DNA of 64,000 bases from Phanerodontia chrysosporium (GCA_001910725.1 MJGA01000067.1:1-64000), one strand, 5' to 3'; shown: positions 23,843-33,326, counted from the first letter of the stretch. Notes: generated by a model not told the origin, from the sequence alone. Numbers and translations are program-made.

Positions 23843-23938
23843 GTACAGAGACTATTCAGCCTGAATCCAAGATCGTACAAAGACTAGTTAGCCTGAGTCC
23901 GGGGTCGTACCAGGACTGGTTAGCCTGGCCATACCCAG
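23843..23938. repeat. Three tandem 32-bp degenerate repeats
   Basis: Units 23843-23874, 23875-23906 and 23907-23938 all start with GTAC, have GACT at offset 9 and carry AGCCTG at offset 16. All three are exactly 32 bp. They directly follow the AT-rich island. Confidence 0.8.
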
Positions 23939-25622
23939 ACTCTTTGTACTTCACAGTCCACTTTGCTTCGCGGAATAGCCTAGGTAACCGATTATCTGGC
24001 CATTAAGCTGCATGTTGACCTGGCCGAAGCTGATCCCCGAGAAGTCGTACGCGTAGCCCAGGCCACACTCGCATCTCGCCGCGCTATGCCATGTCAGTGC
24101 GTGCAAATGCAAAAGGGTAGGAGAATACACACATCATTGTGCCAGGTCGGAGTTGCCCGTTCACGTTCAAGTCTACGGCGGGGTTGCTCACCAAGCTTCT
24201 TGCCAACGATGACGACGGTCTCCTCCCCGGCGAGCGCGACGTAGTCCTTGAGCTGCGAGAAGTTCGCGCACGTATTCCCCGCGAGCCTCTCGCGCTCGAG
24301 CACGCACACGAGTAGCTTTAGACTTGGTCGGCGGCTTGCGCAGGCAAACCATCACCGTCGTCGGCACCACGGCGTCCACGGGCACCTGCACCCACTTCAG
24401 GAGCGGCGCGTCGACCTCGAGCAGCGGTGGCACAAGGTCCGGGTTGTCGAGCGGGCCGCGGACGGGGAGAAATAGAGGCGGTTGGGCTGCGCTTGCGCCT
24501 TGTCCGAAGGCGTGACGAGCCCTCCGTCCAATGACAGTTCCGTTGCTGCTGGGGTCGAGGGTGCCGACAAGGGACTGTGTCAGATAGCCGTAAACACGGC
24601 TAGGGAGAGAGGTTGCGGCTTACTCTTGTCGTAGATTGCGGGTAAGAAGACGGGCGCGTCGACTGCTAGCTTCGATCAGGGCCTTCATGCTGGCGAAAGC
24701 CGCGCGTCCTGCAGAAGTTGCGTTGCATCATTCACGGAACATAGGCGAGATCTAGCGTGCGTACAGATGGACGGGAGGTAGAAAGTGCTGTTGCCGCAGC
24801 AGAGCTGTTTGCGCTTGAGGTATACGGGGAGCCGAGACCGTTATCAAGTGCCAAGTTATTGGGGTTCGCGCTTGGAAGGAATGTCGAGTCTGAAGGATGG
24901 AGTTTTCGCGCGTGTCGTCGTCGATGCCAGCACACACCAAAGTCGAGTGCATGCTCGACTTTGGCTCCCTCGGCGTTGGTGCCGTAAACATCGCAGCAAT
25001 GCTCTTGTGCCCTGTCCAGAGCGCCATGTCAGCACCATATCTTACCCAAAGCAGTCATGATTGACATACCGTACACTGTCCGTCGCGGCTGCCGTCCGTG
25101 CTTTGAACGGCCTCCGCCGTGGGTAATTATGAATGATACTCTCGCAGCGCAGACGATAAAAGCGCAGTCATTCTTAGAGGCGGTGCTTGCACCGCTGCAG
25201 GCCCATCCTCTATGGCTGCCTTCTTCCGTCTCTTCGGTGACGGCAGCGCCTCGAACGAGTCCAAAGGCTCTGGAATTCGGCCCGCGCGCCGCTTTTCCCA
25301 TGCCGCCCACCCACGCCCCTGGTGCGAGGCCGTCGGTGCGGGCCCGCACGCGCGTAATCATGGTGTCGTGCGGCCGGGCTGCCGGTTGAGAGGGACTACC
25401 GGAGAGTCTGGGAGGAGTGGCGAAGGCGGCGACAGGGGTGCGTCGGGCGAGCGTCGCGTCCGGCGGGCGGGAGGGCCCACGGAAGGGTCCACGGAAGGGG
25501 GCACGGAAGGGGGCACGGAAGGGGGCACGGAAGGGGGCACAGAAGGGGGCACGATACGCGGCGATGGCGTGTGCGACAGCACGACAATGTCGTCATCCCA
25601 CTCCTTGAGGGGGCGCGGGGAC
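23939..25622. other. Region with degenerate minus-strand coding traces
   Basis: Minus-strand stretches near 24480-24190 read as plausible protein (PLLKWVQVPVDAVVPTTVMV, then a frame change to NTCANFSQLKDYVALAGEE) with a possible intron before a final exon near 24075-23950. A frame break at about 24316 suggests a pseudogene or a missed intron. I do not recognise the family. Further right, a 12-bp tandem repeat at 25473-25555 encodes repeated Pro-Pro-Ser-Val on the minus strand, in what looks like a host exon cut by the retrotransposon. Confidence 0.35.
25473..25555. repeat. 12-bp tandem repeat (GGCACGGAAGGG)n
   Basis: About seven units of a 12-bp repeat, the first two diverged (CCCACGG, TCCACGG). 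Being a multiple of three, it stays open on both strands. On the minus strand it encodes repeated PPSV and lies in frame with the PRPLKEWDDDIVVLSH exon. Confidence 0.8.
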
Positions 25623-25627
25623 GCGGG
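25623..25627. repeat. Target-site duplication GCGGG (left copy)
   Basis: GCGGG directly precedes the left LTR and recurs at 33327-33331 directly after the right LTR, as expected for integration with a 5-bp stagger by a Ty3/gypsy integrase. Confidence 0.85.
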
Positions 25628-26321
25628 TGTCGCGGAGCGAAGGCTCAACGCTTCACAAGGGAGGACAGATGGGGAGGTCGACGTCGAGGCGCGGCGGAGC
25701 GAGTCACGCAGCGACGAACACACTTGTTCAGCTGTCCGTATTGACCAAGATACATTAGTATGCTATGCTACTATACAAACTGAGGCTTACCTGTCCGTAT
25801 TGACCAAGAGGTCGAGATGACGGACAGGAGCGAGGGGAGCTACCCTTATATACTACAGTACTCTAGGGCAGGCTGTACGATTACCTAAGCTGATGGGCAG
25901 TGCTTGGCATAGCCAGCGAGGCTGCGACGCGGGCTGCGCGGCGAGGCTGTGCGGGGGCTATGTCACGAGGCTGTGTCAGCTGGCAGTGTCTCGAGGCTGC
26001 GTCGGGCCGAGGCTGTGTCATCAGGCTGATCAGCTCGGCGTGTCTCGGCGAGGGGAGTCATCAGGGATGACAGTGCCTCCTCGGCGATCCGGGGAACCGG
26101 TTGCAAGGCAGACCGGTGATCCGGGCAGTGTCTGAGCGCGCAGCGGGATGCGCTGGCGTCTAGGGGTGATGCGCCATCAGGGCGCTGGCGCTGAGTGGCC
26201 AGGCGCTGAGCGTGGGCGGCTAGGACTCCAGACGGCGCGAGGGCTGCTCGCCCGTTGGATTAATCGAGGAAAATAGCCAAAAATCGGCGAAAAATAGGGC
26301 TGCACCGTCACATCCGTGACA
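25628..26321 (-). repeat. 3' LTR of the chromovirus
   Basis: 694 bp, ends TGTC...GACA. On the minus strand it holds a TATATAAG box (25845-25852) and a cluster of GAGGCTG motifs upstream of it in plus-strand coordinates 25918-26015. Two copies of an 18-19-bp sequence (25732-25750 and 25791-25809) flank an intron-like segment. Confidence 0.93.
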
Positions 26322-26334
26322 TTACCCCCCTCCT
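26322..26334 (-). other. Polypurine tract
   Basis: On the coding strand AGGAGGGGGGTAA directly abuts the 3' LTR, the expected primer site for plus-strand DNA synthesis by reverse transcriptase. Confidence 0.8.
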
Positions 26335-26359
26335 AAAACCGAGCGTCCTCGCGAGGTCG

Positions 26360-29300
26360 TTAGAGGTGGCGCCCCTCTTCCCATTCGAGATCGGCCTTAG
26401 CGCGATCAGCGGCAGAAAGGAGAGAGACGTCGACTTCGGTGACGAACGGGCGAAAAGAGGCGGCGAGGGCTTCGAAGGCGGTGGCAGCGAGCTTGCGGGG
26501 CGCTTCCGGATTTTCGCGGTGGAATTTGTTGACCAGAGCTTTGGCGTGTTTGAGGTTGTCTGCCTTTTCCCACGTGTCGCCGGCTTGACCGTAGCCTTTC
26601 CAGCGGACCTTGTACTGCAGTTGTCGGCGGTATATGCGGCTGTCGAGGACTTTCTCGACGACGTATTCCTCTTCGCCGGCAACCTTGACAGGTTTGGGAG
26701 GCAGGGGCTTCTCAACGCCCTGATCGTGCCACGGGCTGAGGCGGTTGACATGGAAAACTGGGTGGATTTTCAGCCAGCTCGGGAGCTCGAGCCGATAGTC
26801 CAGATCGCCGATCTTTTCCAGAACCTTAAACGGACCCAACTGGCGGGGGCCGAGCTTGGGCGAGGGCTGATCGATGCTGAGGTCCTTCGTGCTGAGCCAA
26901 ACCTGATCGCCGACCTTGAAGGAGTGGGCGCGTTTCTTCGCGGCCTCGTACTCTTCTTTCATGCGGGCTTTGGTTAGGCGCAGGGCAGCTTCGGCCTCTT
27001 TGCGGACGTGAGCCATGCGGTCTAGGCGCTCGTCGAGGGCAGGAACGTTGGTGTGTTTGCCGGCCGGGATCGTGAAGTCCGGTGTGTAGCCGTAAACTAT
27101 CTCGAAGGGGGTGCGCTCGGTAGCACTAGACACGTGTGAGTTCAGGGTGAACTCGGCCATCGGGAGCCAATCGACCCAGTCGTCTTGGCGCTGGGAGACG
27201 AAGAGACGCAGGAATTTCTCGACTTCCTGGTTCTTGCGCTCGACCTTGCCGTTGCCCTCGGGGTGATATGCCGTGGTGAGACCAGTAGCGATGCCGAGGC
27301 GCTTATACAGCGCTCGCATGTACTGAGCTGCAAACTGGGGCCCACGATCGGAGAAGATCTTGCGTGGGAGGCCGTGAAGGCGGAAGATGTCCGTGTAGTG
27401 AACGTCGCCCATGCCGGCAGCGGTGATCGTCGAGTCGACCGGCACAAGGTGGCACTGATCCGAGTAGTGGTCCACGTAGACCGCGATCGAGTCCTTCTTG
27501 GTCTTGGCATCGCGTGGGAGCTGTGTGATGAGGTCCACGCCGACGTGTTCCCAGGGCCCTGAAGGGACATCGTGGGGCTGTAGGGTGGCTTTCGGATGCG
27601 GAGCGGACTTGTACCGTTGGCATTGATCGCAGCCGAGCACGTAGCGGCTAACGTCGGCGGAGATGCGCGGCCACCAATAGTGCCGAGAGACTAACTCGAG
27701 GGTGGTGTGCTTCCCAGGGTGTCCGGCAGTCGGCGCGTCGTGACAAGACTTGATGACGTCGTTGCGCAGCGCGGCACTGTTCGGCACGTAGACTTTCCCA
27801 TGGTAGTACAGAAGGCCGTTGTCTTCTTCCCATTCGAGAACGCCGTTGCGCAGCTTGCGGGGCCCCTTAGTCCGGAGAGTCTGCAGAGCGTCTGCGACTT
27901 CCTTTTCTTTTTCGGAGCAGTCGCGAATGCGCTTCTCGAGGGGGGAGGGGTTTGCGAAAGCTACCGTGGCGGCTATCTTAAACAGTTCCGGCTTCAATAC
28001 TATCTGTGAGCGATTGTCTTCCTCGTCGGAAACATGCAGCGAGGAGGGCCGGGAGAGCGGGTCGGCGAGGAGATGCGTCTTGCCGGGGCGGTGGATGATG
28101 CGGAAGTCGTACTCGGCGAGGTAGGAAGCCCACCGGGCTTGTCGCCGCGTGAGATTCTGCGCAGTCTTCCAGTACTGGAGATTCTGATGATCGGTCCAGA
28201 TCTCGAAAGGCTCCGGGAGACCTTCGAGGAATTGGCGCCAGTCCTTGAGAGCTTCGATGATTGCAAGCATCTCGCGGTCCCAGATCTCGTAGTTCCGCTC
28301 GGCGGGGCTCATGGTCTGCGAGCGATACGCGATTGGATGCCAGAGACCATCTTCAGGGTTGCGTTGGGCTATGACTCCTCCGGTGGCGTAGCCAGAAGCA
28401 TCGGTCTCGACGCGAGTTGGCCGATCAATGCTCCACATGGCGAGCACGGGCTGAGTCGTGAAAGCGCGCTTGAGCGTCTCGAAGGCTTCTGCCTGTGCGG
28501 GACCCCAATTAAACGGAGTGTCCTTCTTCGTCAGATCGTGCAACGGACGGCAGATCTTTGAGAAGTCTTTGATGAAACGGCGGTAGAAGTTGGCAAACCC
28601 GACAAAGCCTCGTACATCTTTGAGGTTCTTCGGGGTCGGCCACTCGGCTACAGCCTTAACCTTGCCGGGATCCATGCCGACTTGTCCTTCGCTGATCAGG
28701 AGTCCAAGGTACTCGATCTCTGAGCGCTCGAACTCGCACTTCTCGGGCCGAAGGTATAGATCGTACTTGGCGAGACGTGCCAGGACCTCGTGAACAATCT
28801 TCCGATGCGAAGCGAGGTCGTTCGACCAGATGAGAATGTCGTCGAGGTAAACTGCGACCTTGCTCTCGGCGATGAGGTCGGCGAAGATGTGGTTCATGAG
28901 GGCCTGGAACGTGGCGGGGCTGTTGCACAGACCGAAGTACATGACTCTGGGCTCGAAGAGGCCGCGGTTGGTGACGAAGGCGGCTTTCCACTCGTCACCT
29001 TCCTTAATCCGGACGTTGTTGTAGCCCCAACGGACATCGAACTTGGTAAAGATCTTAGCGCCCTGGAGCTTCCCGATGATGTCGGAGGCGAGCGGAAGGG
29101 GGTAACGATTCTTCACGGTGATGTCGTTGAGCTTGCGGTAATCCTGGATGAACCGGAGCTTGCCATCCTTTTTCTTGATGAAGAAGACAGGGGAAGCGAT
29201 CGGAGACTTGCTGGGGACGATATAGCCTTTGGCAAGTGCGTCGTCGATGAACCGCTGTAGTTCTTCATTCTCGATCGGGGACATGGGATAAACCTTCGAT

Positions 29301-30118
29301 TTGATCGAGGCCGGGGCGTCCGGGACGAGATCTATCGCGTGATCCCAGGGCTGATGCTTCGGAAGGCGGTGCGATTCCTCTTCAGAGAACACTTTCTTGT
29401 GTCGGTGGTACTCCTTGGGAACCAGCTCTTCAAACGTCTTGGCGTACTTCTCGCGATTGGCTTCGACAGCGATCGCTTGCGAGTAAGTGTAGCCGGCGAG
29501 GATCCAGACTTCGTCCTTGGCGTCCTCAACAATGCCTGCTCGAAGCCATTCGCGGCGTTCGGAGCGGTTGGCGTCAATCTGATGGATACCGAAAACCGGG
29601 GTGTCCTCAGCTCCGCCGCGGAGCTGAAACTGGACATCTCCCGTTTCCCAGTCAATGTTCGGATTCCATTTCTTGAGCCACGGAAGTCCGAGGATGACGT
29701 CCTCCGGACCGATGTTCGTGACAAGAAATTCCTCCTTAAACGTATACGAACCCACAGTGAGCTGGAGTCTGGTTCGGCGTGTAATAGACCCTGCTTCATT
29801 CTTGGTTCCGTCGATGTTATACAGTGTGATTTCCTTCTTGAGTGGTACCGTGAGGATCTTGTGTTGTTTACAGAAATCCTCGTGGATGAATAGCGAAGTC
29901 GCACCGGAGTCAATCATTGCAGGCGTGCGAATAGTTTTATTGAGTCCGGTGAGCTTTACAGGTACACGATAGTGATTGGAAAAAGGATCTAACACTGATA
30001 TTGTACACGAGCGGATGGTATCTGAAAGGTCCTGTGGTTCTAACGACGGTGCCGGAGTTGAATCCGGGCTTGACGAAACGGGGACCGACGATGCGGCGTC
30101 ACTCCGGCCCCTTAAGCA
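26360..30118 (-). CDS. pol: Pol polyprotein (protease, RT, RNase H, integrase, chromodomain)
   Basis: The frame is open for 1253 codons from the proposed -1 slip (30118) to the stop at 26360. In order: retropepsin (IDSGATSLFI, later VILGLPWL); reverse transcriptase with PLPLASDIIGKL, FDVRWGYNNV and the catalytic YLDD (codons at 28849-28838); RNase H (ETDASGYATGGVI, YEIWDREMLAI, WTDHQNL); integrase with the zinc motif H...H...CDQCQRYK, the DDE residues in GVDLI/YVDHYSD, FSDRGPQF and KVERKNQEVEKF, and a GPY/F module (PRQLGPFKVLEKI); and a C-terminal chromodomain (EYVVEKVLDSR, YKVRWKGYGQAGDTWEKADNL). The chromodomain is expected to steer integration through modified histones. There is no plausible AUG at its start, consistent with production as a Gag-Pol fusion. 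Confidence 0.96.
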   Translation of the reverse strand, partial: CLRGRSDAASSVPVSSSPDSTPAPSLEPQDLSDTIRSCTISVLDPFSNHYRVPVKLTGLNKTIRTPAMIDSGATSLFIHEDFCKQHKILTVPLKKEITLYNIDGTKNEAGSITRRTRLQLTVGSYTFKEEFLVTNIGPEDVILGLPWLKKWNPNIDWETGDVQFQLRGGAEDTPVFGIHQIDANRSERREWLRAGIVEDAKDEVWILAGYTYSQAIAVEANREKYAKTFEELVPKEYHRHKKVFSEEESHRLPKHQPWDHAIDLVPDAPASIKSKVYPMSPIENEELQRFIDDALAKGYIVPSKSPIASPVFFIKKKDGKLRFIQDYRKLNDITVKNRYPLPLASDIIGKLQGAKIFTKFDVRWGYNNVRIKEGDEWKAAFVTNRGLFEPRVMYFGLCNSPATFQALMNHIFADLIAESKVAVYLDDILIWSNDLASHRKIVHEVLARLAKYDLYLRPEKCEFERSEIEYLGLLISEGQVGMDPGKVKAVAEWPTPKNLKDVRGFVGFANFYRRFIKDFSKICRPLHDLTKKDTPFNWGPAQAEAFETLKRAFTTQPVLAMWSIDRPTRVETDASGYATGGVIAQRNPEDGLWHPIAYRSQTMSPAERNYEIWDREMLAIIEALKDWRQFLEGLPEPFEIWTDHQNLQYWKTAQNLTRRQARWASYLAEYDFRIIHRPGKTHLLADPLSRPSSLHVSDEEDNRSQIVLKPELFKIAATVAFANPSPLEKRIRDCSEKEKEVADALQTLRTKGPRKLRNGVLEWEEDNGLLYYHGKVYVPNSAALRNDVIKSCHDAPTAGHPGKHTTLELVSRHYWWPRISADVSRYVLGCDQCQRYKSAPHPKATLQPHDVPSGPWEHVGVDLITQLPRDAKTKKDSIAVYVDHYSDQCHLVPVDSTITAAGMGDVHYTDIFRLHGLPRKIFSDRGPQFAAQYMRALYKRLGIATGLTTAYHPEGNGKVERKNQEVEKFLRLFVSQRQDDWVDWLPMAEFTLNSHVSSATERTPFEIVYGYTPDFTIPAGKHTNVPALDERLDRMAHVRKEAEAALRLTKARMKEEYEAAKKRAHSFKVGDQVWLSTKDLSIDQPSPKLGPRQLGPFKVLEKIGDLDYRLELPSWLKIHPVFHVNRLSPWHDQGVEKPLPPKPVKVAGEEEYVVEKVLDSRIYRRQLQYKVRWKGYGQAGDTWEKADNLKHAKALVNKFHRENPEAPRKLAATAFEALAASFRPFVTEVDVSLLSAADRAKADLEWEEGRHL

Positions 30119-31362
30119 AAACCCCCGAGCTGCTTTTGTATCAGAGCCAGCTGATCACGGAGGGCGGCGATCGCGGCAGCTTGGTCGTCAGACGAGCTGC
30201 CAGAAGACGAGGAGGCCGGAGACGAGGAGTCCTGTGACGAGGTATCCGAAGACGAGGCGCGGACAGCGGCGGTAGCGGGGGCGGTTCTCGGCTTGCCCTC
30301 GAGGCGAGCGCGACAGACGCGGGACCAGTGACCCTTCTTGCCGCAGTGGTTGCAAACCGAGTCGCGGTGAACGGGGTCCGTGGACTTGTGGGACTTCGAG
30401 CCGCAGACCTTGCAGCGATCCTTCATGACGGCGTCGAACTGGCGCTTGAGATCCGTGCCGGTGAGCCCCTTAAACAGCTCGTCGATGTTCGCGGCGTCGA
30501 TGTCCATCGCGTTCGGATCGCGGAAGGCGCGCGTCGACGAGCTAGCCGGAGTCGAGGACGTCTTGCCTTGCTGCGCCAAGAGGTCTTGCGAGAGCTTGTC
30601 CTTCGACCGGTCGACGGCGAATCCCGCGTTCTTGAGCTCGTCGTACGTCTCGGGGCCTTTGCCGGTGCTGGGGTTGACCATGTACGAGATCCGTTCGAGG
30701 TAGTCCTTGTTGAACTTCGTCCGTAGCCGGGCCGCCAGGTCTTCCGGGGTGAGCTTCGTGCGACCGGCGAGGGCTTGGAACTCCGCAAAGAACTCCGCGA
30801 ACCGACGATTGCCTTGTGTGCACGCCTGCAGCTTGCTGAGGGCCTCGGCCTTCTCGTCGACGGGCTCGAACCGGTTCTTGAACGCTTCCCAAAACGTGGC
30901 GCGAGAGCCGTCGAATATCTGAACACCGTCTGCCGCCTGCTCGATGTATTGCCGCGCCCATTCAGCCGCTTCATCTTGCATGAAGGAGAGGGCGCCGACG
31001 ATCCACTTCTGACCATCTACCAGGATCTTGCCGGAGTCGGGGTCTCGCTGGAGGTTACCGTTGACGTCGCGCTTGCCGAATTTCTCCGGCTGCCCGTCGG
31101 CGTAGATGCGATAGGCGGCGCGGAAGAGACGGGCCGTGTCCGAACCTTTCCCTTTGAACGGGACGGGCTTCTCGACGAAGGGCAGCTCCTTGTTCGCGTT
31201 AACCGTAGCGTTGACCGTTGTGTGATTGTTACCGATAGCCTGGGCCAGAGTGTTGACCGTGTTGGTGAGCTGCGTCATTGCCTGGGCCATTTGCAGGAGT
31301 GCAGCAGAAACGGGGTCGGGAAGCGCCGGACCGGGCGGCGCTCCACCGGGAGTGCTCGACAT
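30112..31362 (-). CDS. gag: Gag polyprotein with CCHC zinc knuckle
   Basis: 416 residues from the first Met, ending TTT GCT TAA at 30112. It has a central retrotransposon-Gag-like region (FVEKPVPFKGKGSD, FWEAFKNRFEP, RFAEFFAEFQALAGR) and two Cys/His clusters, CKVCGSKSH and the classic knuckle CNHCGKKGHWSRVC. A Ser/Asp-rich tail follows. It forms the nucleocapsid-like particle that packages the element RNA. The same frame stays open for about 141 further codons upstream of this Met (to 31784), so the true N-terminus may be longer. The stop lies 3 nt after the slippery heptamer. Confidence 0.93.
   Translation of the reverse strand: MSSTPGGAPPGPALPDPVSAALLQMAQAMTQLTNTVNTLAQAIGNNHTTVNATVNANKELPFVEKPVPFKGKGSDTARLFRAAYRIYADGQPEKFGKRDVNGNLQRDPDSGKILVDGQKWIVGALSFMQDEAAEWARQYIEQAADGVQIFDGSRATFWEAFKNRFEPVDEKAEALSKLQACTQGNRRFAEFFAEFQALAGRTKLTPEDLAARLRTKFNKDYLERISYMVNPSTGKGPETYDELKNAGFAVDRSKDKLSQDLLAQQGKTSSTPASSSTRAFRDPNAMDIDAANIDELFKGLTGTDLKRQFDAVMKDRCKVCGSKSHKSTDPVHRDSVCNHCGKKGHWSRVCRARLEGKPRTAPATAAVRASSSDTSSQDSSSPASSSSGSSSDDQAAAIAALRDQLALIQKQLGGFA
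30118..30124 (-). promoter_or_regulatory. -1 ribosomal frameshift site GGGTTTT
   Basis: In the gag frame the bases read G GGT TTT, the canonical X XXY YYZ heptamer, three bases before the gag TAA. A -1 slip enters the open pol frame with no stop in between. After a 6-nt spacer, GGGGCCG can pair with CGGTCCCC (one bulge), giving a GC-rich stem-loop stimulator. Confidence 0.82.
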
Positions 31363-31787
31363 GTTGGGGGGACGGGGAGTGTTGGCTCCTGATTGAGCGC
31401 GGGAGAGGTTAAACGGCGAGGGAGCGGGTTCGTGGTCGGAGAGGACGGAGCCGAGCGATGTCTCGGGAGACGAGTGGTGGCTACTGTCCGGGGGACTGTG
31501 ATCGGGAGTATTCGGAGTGGTGGCAGAGGCGCGGGCGAATTCTAGCCGTTGCGCGAAATGAGGGCGTTCGAACTGTGTTTCTCGGTCGCTAGACGGAACC
31601 GGGAGTAGTGGAGGGGCAGTCTCTCGATAAGGGCAGGGCTGCTGACTGCACTCCCTGGCTTCTCGAGACCCGTTGTTTTCCTCGACGTGGAGATCAGCGG
31701 GAAGGGTGACGCCGTTCTCTGTGGTTCGCCCGAAGAAGTGCGGACAATTCGAACAGTCGAAATCCAGTGCGACAAAGAGTGTATTTA
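31363..31787 (-). other. Open N-terminal extension of the gag frame
   Basis: The gag frame has no stop from 31784 down to the gag ATG. It reads as plausible low-complexity protein (CSNCPHFFGRTTENG, then Ser/Pro-rich SSHHSSPETSLGS). It begins right after a TGA that overlaps the end of the upstream frame. It could be translated through splicing or a non-AUG start, or be an untranslated spacer. Confidence 0.5.
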
Positions 31788-32490
31788 TTAATCAAAGTAG
31801 CCGGCCCGGTACACGATATCTAGCTCTCCCACGATGCGGCGGAAATTACGCCTTAAACCGACAAACGGAATGTCACCGATTTGAGCGAGTCCGAGCTCGT
31901 ATTGGTGCCACTCCTTAAACGTGGTGGTGGGGGCGAGACGACTGAGCTCAGCGCGGATCTGTCGAAGGCGTTCGAGCAGCTGGCGGACGCCTTGTGCGCG
32001 GTCGCTGCTGACGAGGTGGAACAGGTCGACTTCTTCGACGGCCTTGAGACGCTTGATGGTCGCGTCGAGCTTGGGCGTGAAGATGCCGACGAGGTCGGTG
32101 GGGGAGTACTTGGGAATGTCGATGCCGACGGGCTTGCGGGCGATGGGCTCGTACGTCGGGGCGGCGCTGAGGCGCTCTGCCAAACTGAGCTTGGAGGAGG
32201 AGGCGGCTGCGGCGGCCTGGGCTTCTTGCGCCTCGCGTTGGCGCTGCTCGCGGATGCGGTTGCCTACGCGCTGTTCGGCTTCGCGAGCCTCGCGGACGGC
32301 AGTCCAGTTGATGGAGGGGACAGAGGGCGGAGGTGTCGGGAGCGTGGAGACGTGCTTGATGACCGCCTTGACTTTGCGGTCCGTCCACTTGACAGGGTTA
32401 CCGGCCTCGCGACGACGTTGGAGGCGGTCGAAGATGCGCTGGGGGATGTGGTCCTTGAGCCGGACGTCTTTCGGCACTGCAAAGCAAGGA
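31788..32490 (-). CDS. AUG-less upstream ORF of the chromovirus
   Basis: About 230 codons upstream of gag, ending at 31788. The protein is basic and helical-looking (DHIPQRIFDRLQRRREAG, VREAREAEQRVGNRIREQR, an Ala/Gln coiled-coil-like stretch, FTPKLDATIKRLKAVEEVDLFHLV). It has no Met codon anywhere in frame after the upstream TGA. A strong acceptor-like TTTGCAG lies just at its beginning, so it may be reached by splicing from a leader exon or from a donor in the LTR. I recognise no family. It could be a capsid/matrix accessory domain of Gag, and its open length argues for selection. Confidence 0.6.
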
Positions 32491-32632
32491 CCTCAGCAAC
32501 GTGCACGGAGTGAGCAGGCTGCTCGACTACGACGTACTCGCTTTAAACGGAGGGAATAAACTTTTTTAAACGGGGTTTGGGGGGAGCGGTAGGGAGAAAA
32601 ATGCCTAGGGCACCCAAAAGATCTCGACCTAA

Positions 32633-33326
32633 TGTCGCGGAGCGAAGGCTCAACGCTTCACAAGGGAGGACAGATGGGGAGGTCGACGTCGAGGCGCGGC
32701 GGAGCGAGTCACGCAGCGACGAACACACTTGTTCAGCTGTCCGTATTGACCAAGATACATTAGTATGCTATGCTACTATACAAACTGAGGCTTACCTGTC
32801 CGTATTGACCAAGAGGTCGAGATGACGGACAGGAGCGAGGGGAGCTACCCTTATATACTACAGTACTCTAGGGCAGGCTGTACGATTACCTAAGCTGATG
32901 GGCAGTGCTTGGCATAGCCAGCGAGGCTGCGACGCGGGCTGCGCGGCGAGGCTGTGCGGGGGCTATGTCACGAGGCTGTGTCAGCTGGCAGTGTCTCGAG
33001 GCTGCGTCGGGCCGAGGCTGTGTCATCAGGCTGATCAGCTCGGCGTGTCTCGGCGAGGGGAGTCATCAGGGATGACAGTGCCTCCTCGGCGATCCGGGGA
33101 ACCGGTTGCAAGGCAGACCGGTGATCCGGGCAGTGTCTGAGCGCGCAGCGGGATGCGCTGGCGTCTAGGGGTGATGCGCCATCAGGGCGCTGGCGCTGAG
33201 TGGCCAGGCGCTGAGCGTGGGCGGCTAGGACTCCAGACGGCGCGAGGGCTGCTCGCCCGTTGGATTAATCGAGGAAAATAGCCAAAAATCGGCGAAAAAT
33301 AGGGCTGCACCGTCACATCCGTGACA
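32633..33326 (-). repeat. 5' LTR of the chromovirus
   Basis: 694 bp, no difference from the 3' LTR by eye. The promoter TATATAAG is at 32850-32857. The expected transcription start lies near 32825, and the intron-like segment (32737-32814) would be in the transcribed R/U5 part. Confidence 0.93.

Larger units (their letters stand above)
25628..33326 (-). mobile_element. Complete Ty3/gypsy chromovirus LTR retrotransposon
   Basis: The 7,699-bp element is in minus orientation, with 694-bp LTRs at 25628-26321 (3' LTR) and 32633-33326 (5' LTR). Both begin TGTC and end GACA, and I see no difference between them. A 5-bp duplication GCGGG flanks it. Order along the coding strand is LTR, an AUG-less upstream frame (32490-31788), gag (31362-30112), pol in the -1 frame (to 26360), a polypurine tract, LTR. 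Pol order is protease, RT, RNase H, integrase, chromodomain, which places it among the chromoviruses. No internal stop or frameshift is seen, so it may still be active. Identical LTRs argue for recent insertion. Confidence 0.95.

Noticed and set aside
25212..25820. A 202-codon plus-strand ATG frame with (EGGT)n repeats running into the LTR.
   Set aside because: It crosses the retrotransposon border and is kept open by a 12-bp repeat. The minus-strand reading fits an interrupted host exon better.
25918..26050. CRISPR-like array from the regularly spaced GAGGCTG motifs.
   Set aside because: Repeats are only 7 bp, spacing is irregular at the end, and the sequence is an LTR in a eukaryote.
32470..32540. 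An ATG start for the upstream frame of the chromovirus.
   Set aside because: The frame has TGA upstream and no ATG anywhere after it. The only start-like codon is GTG directly at a splice-acceptor-like sequence.
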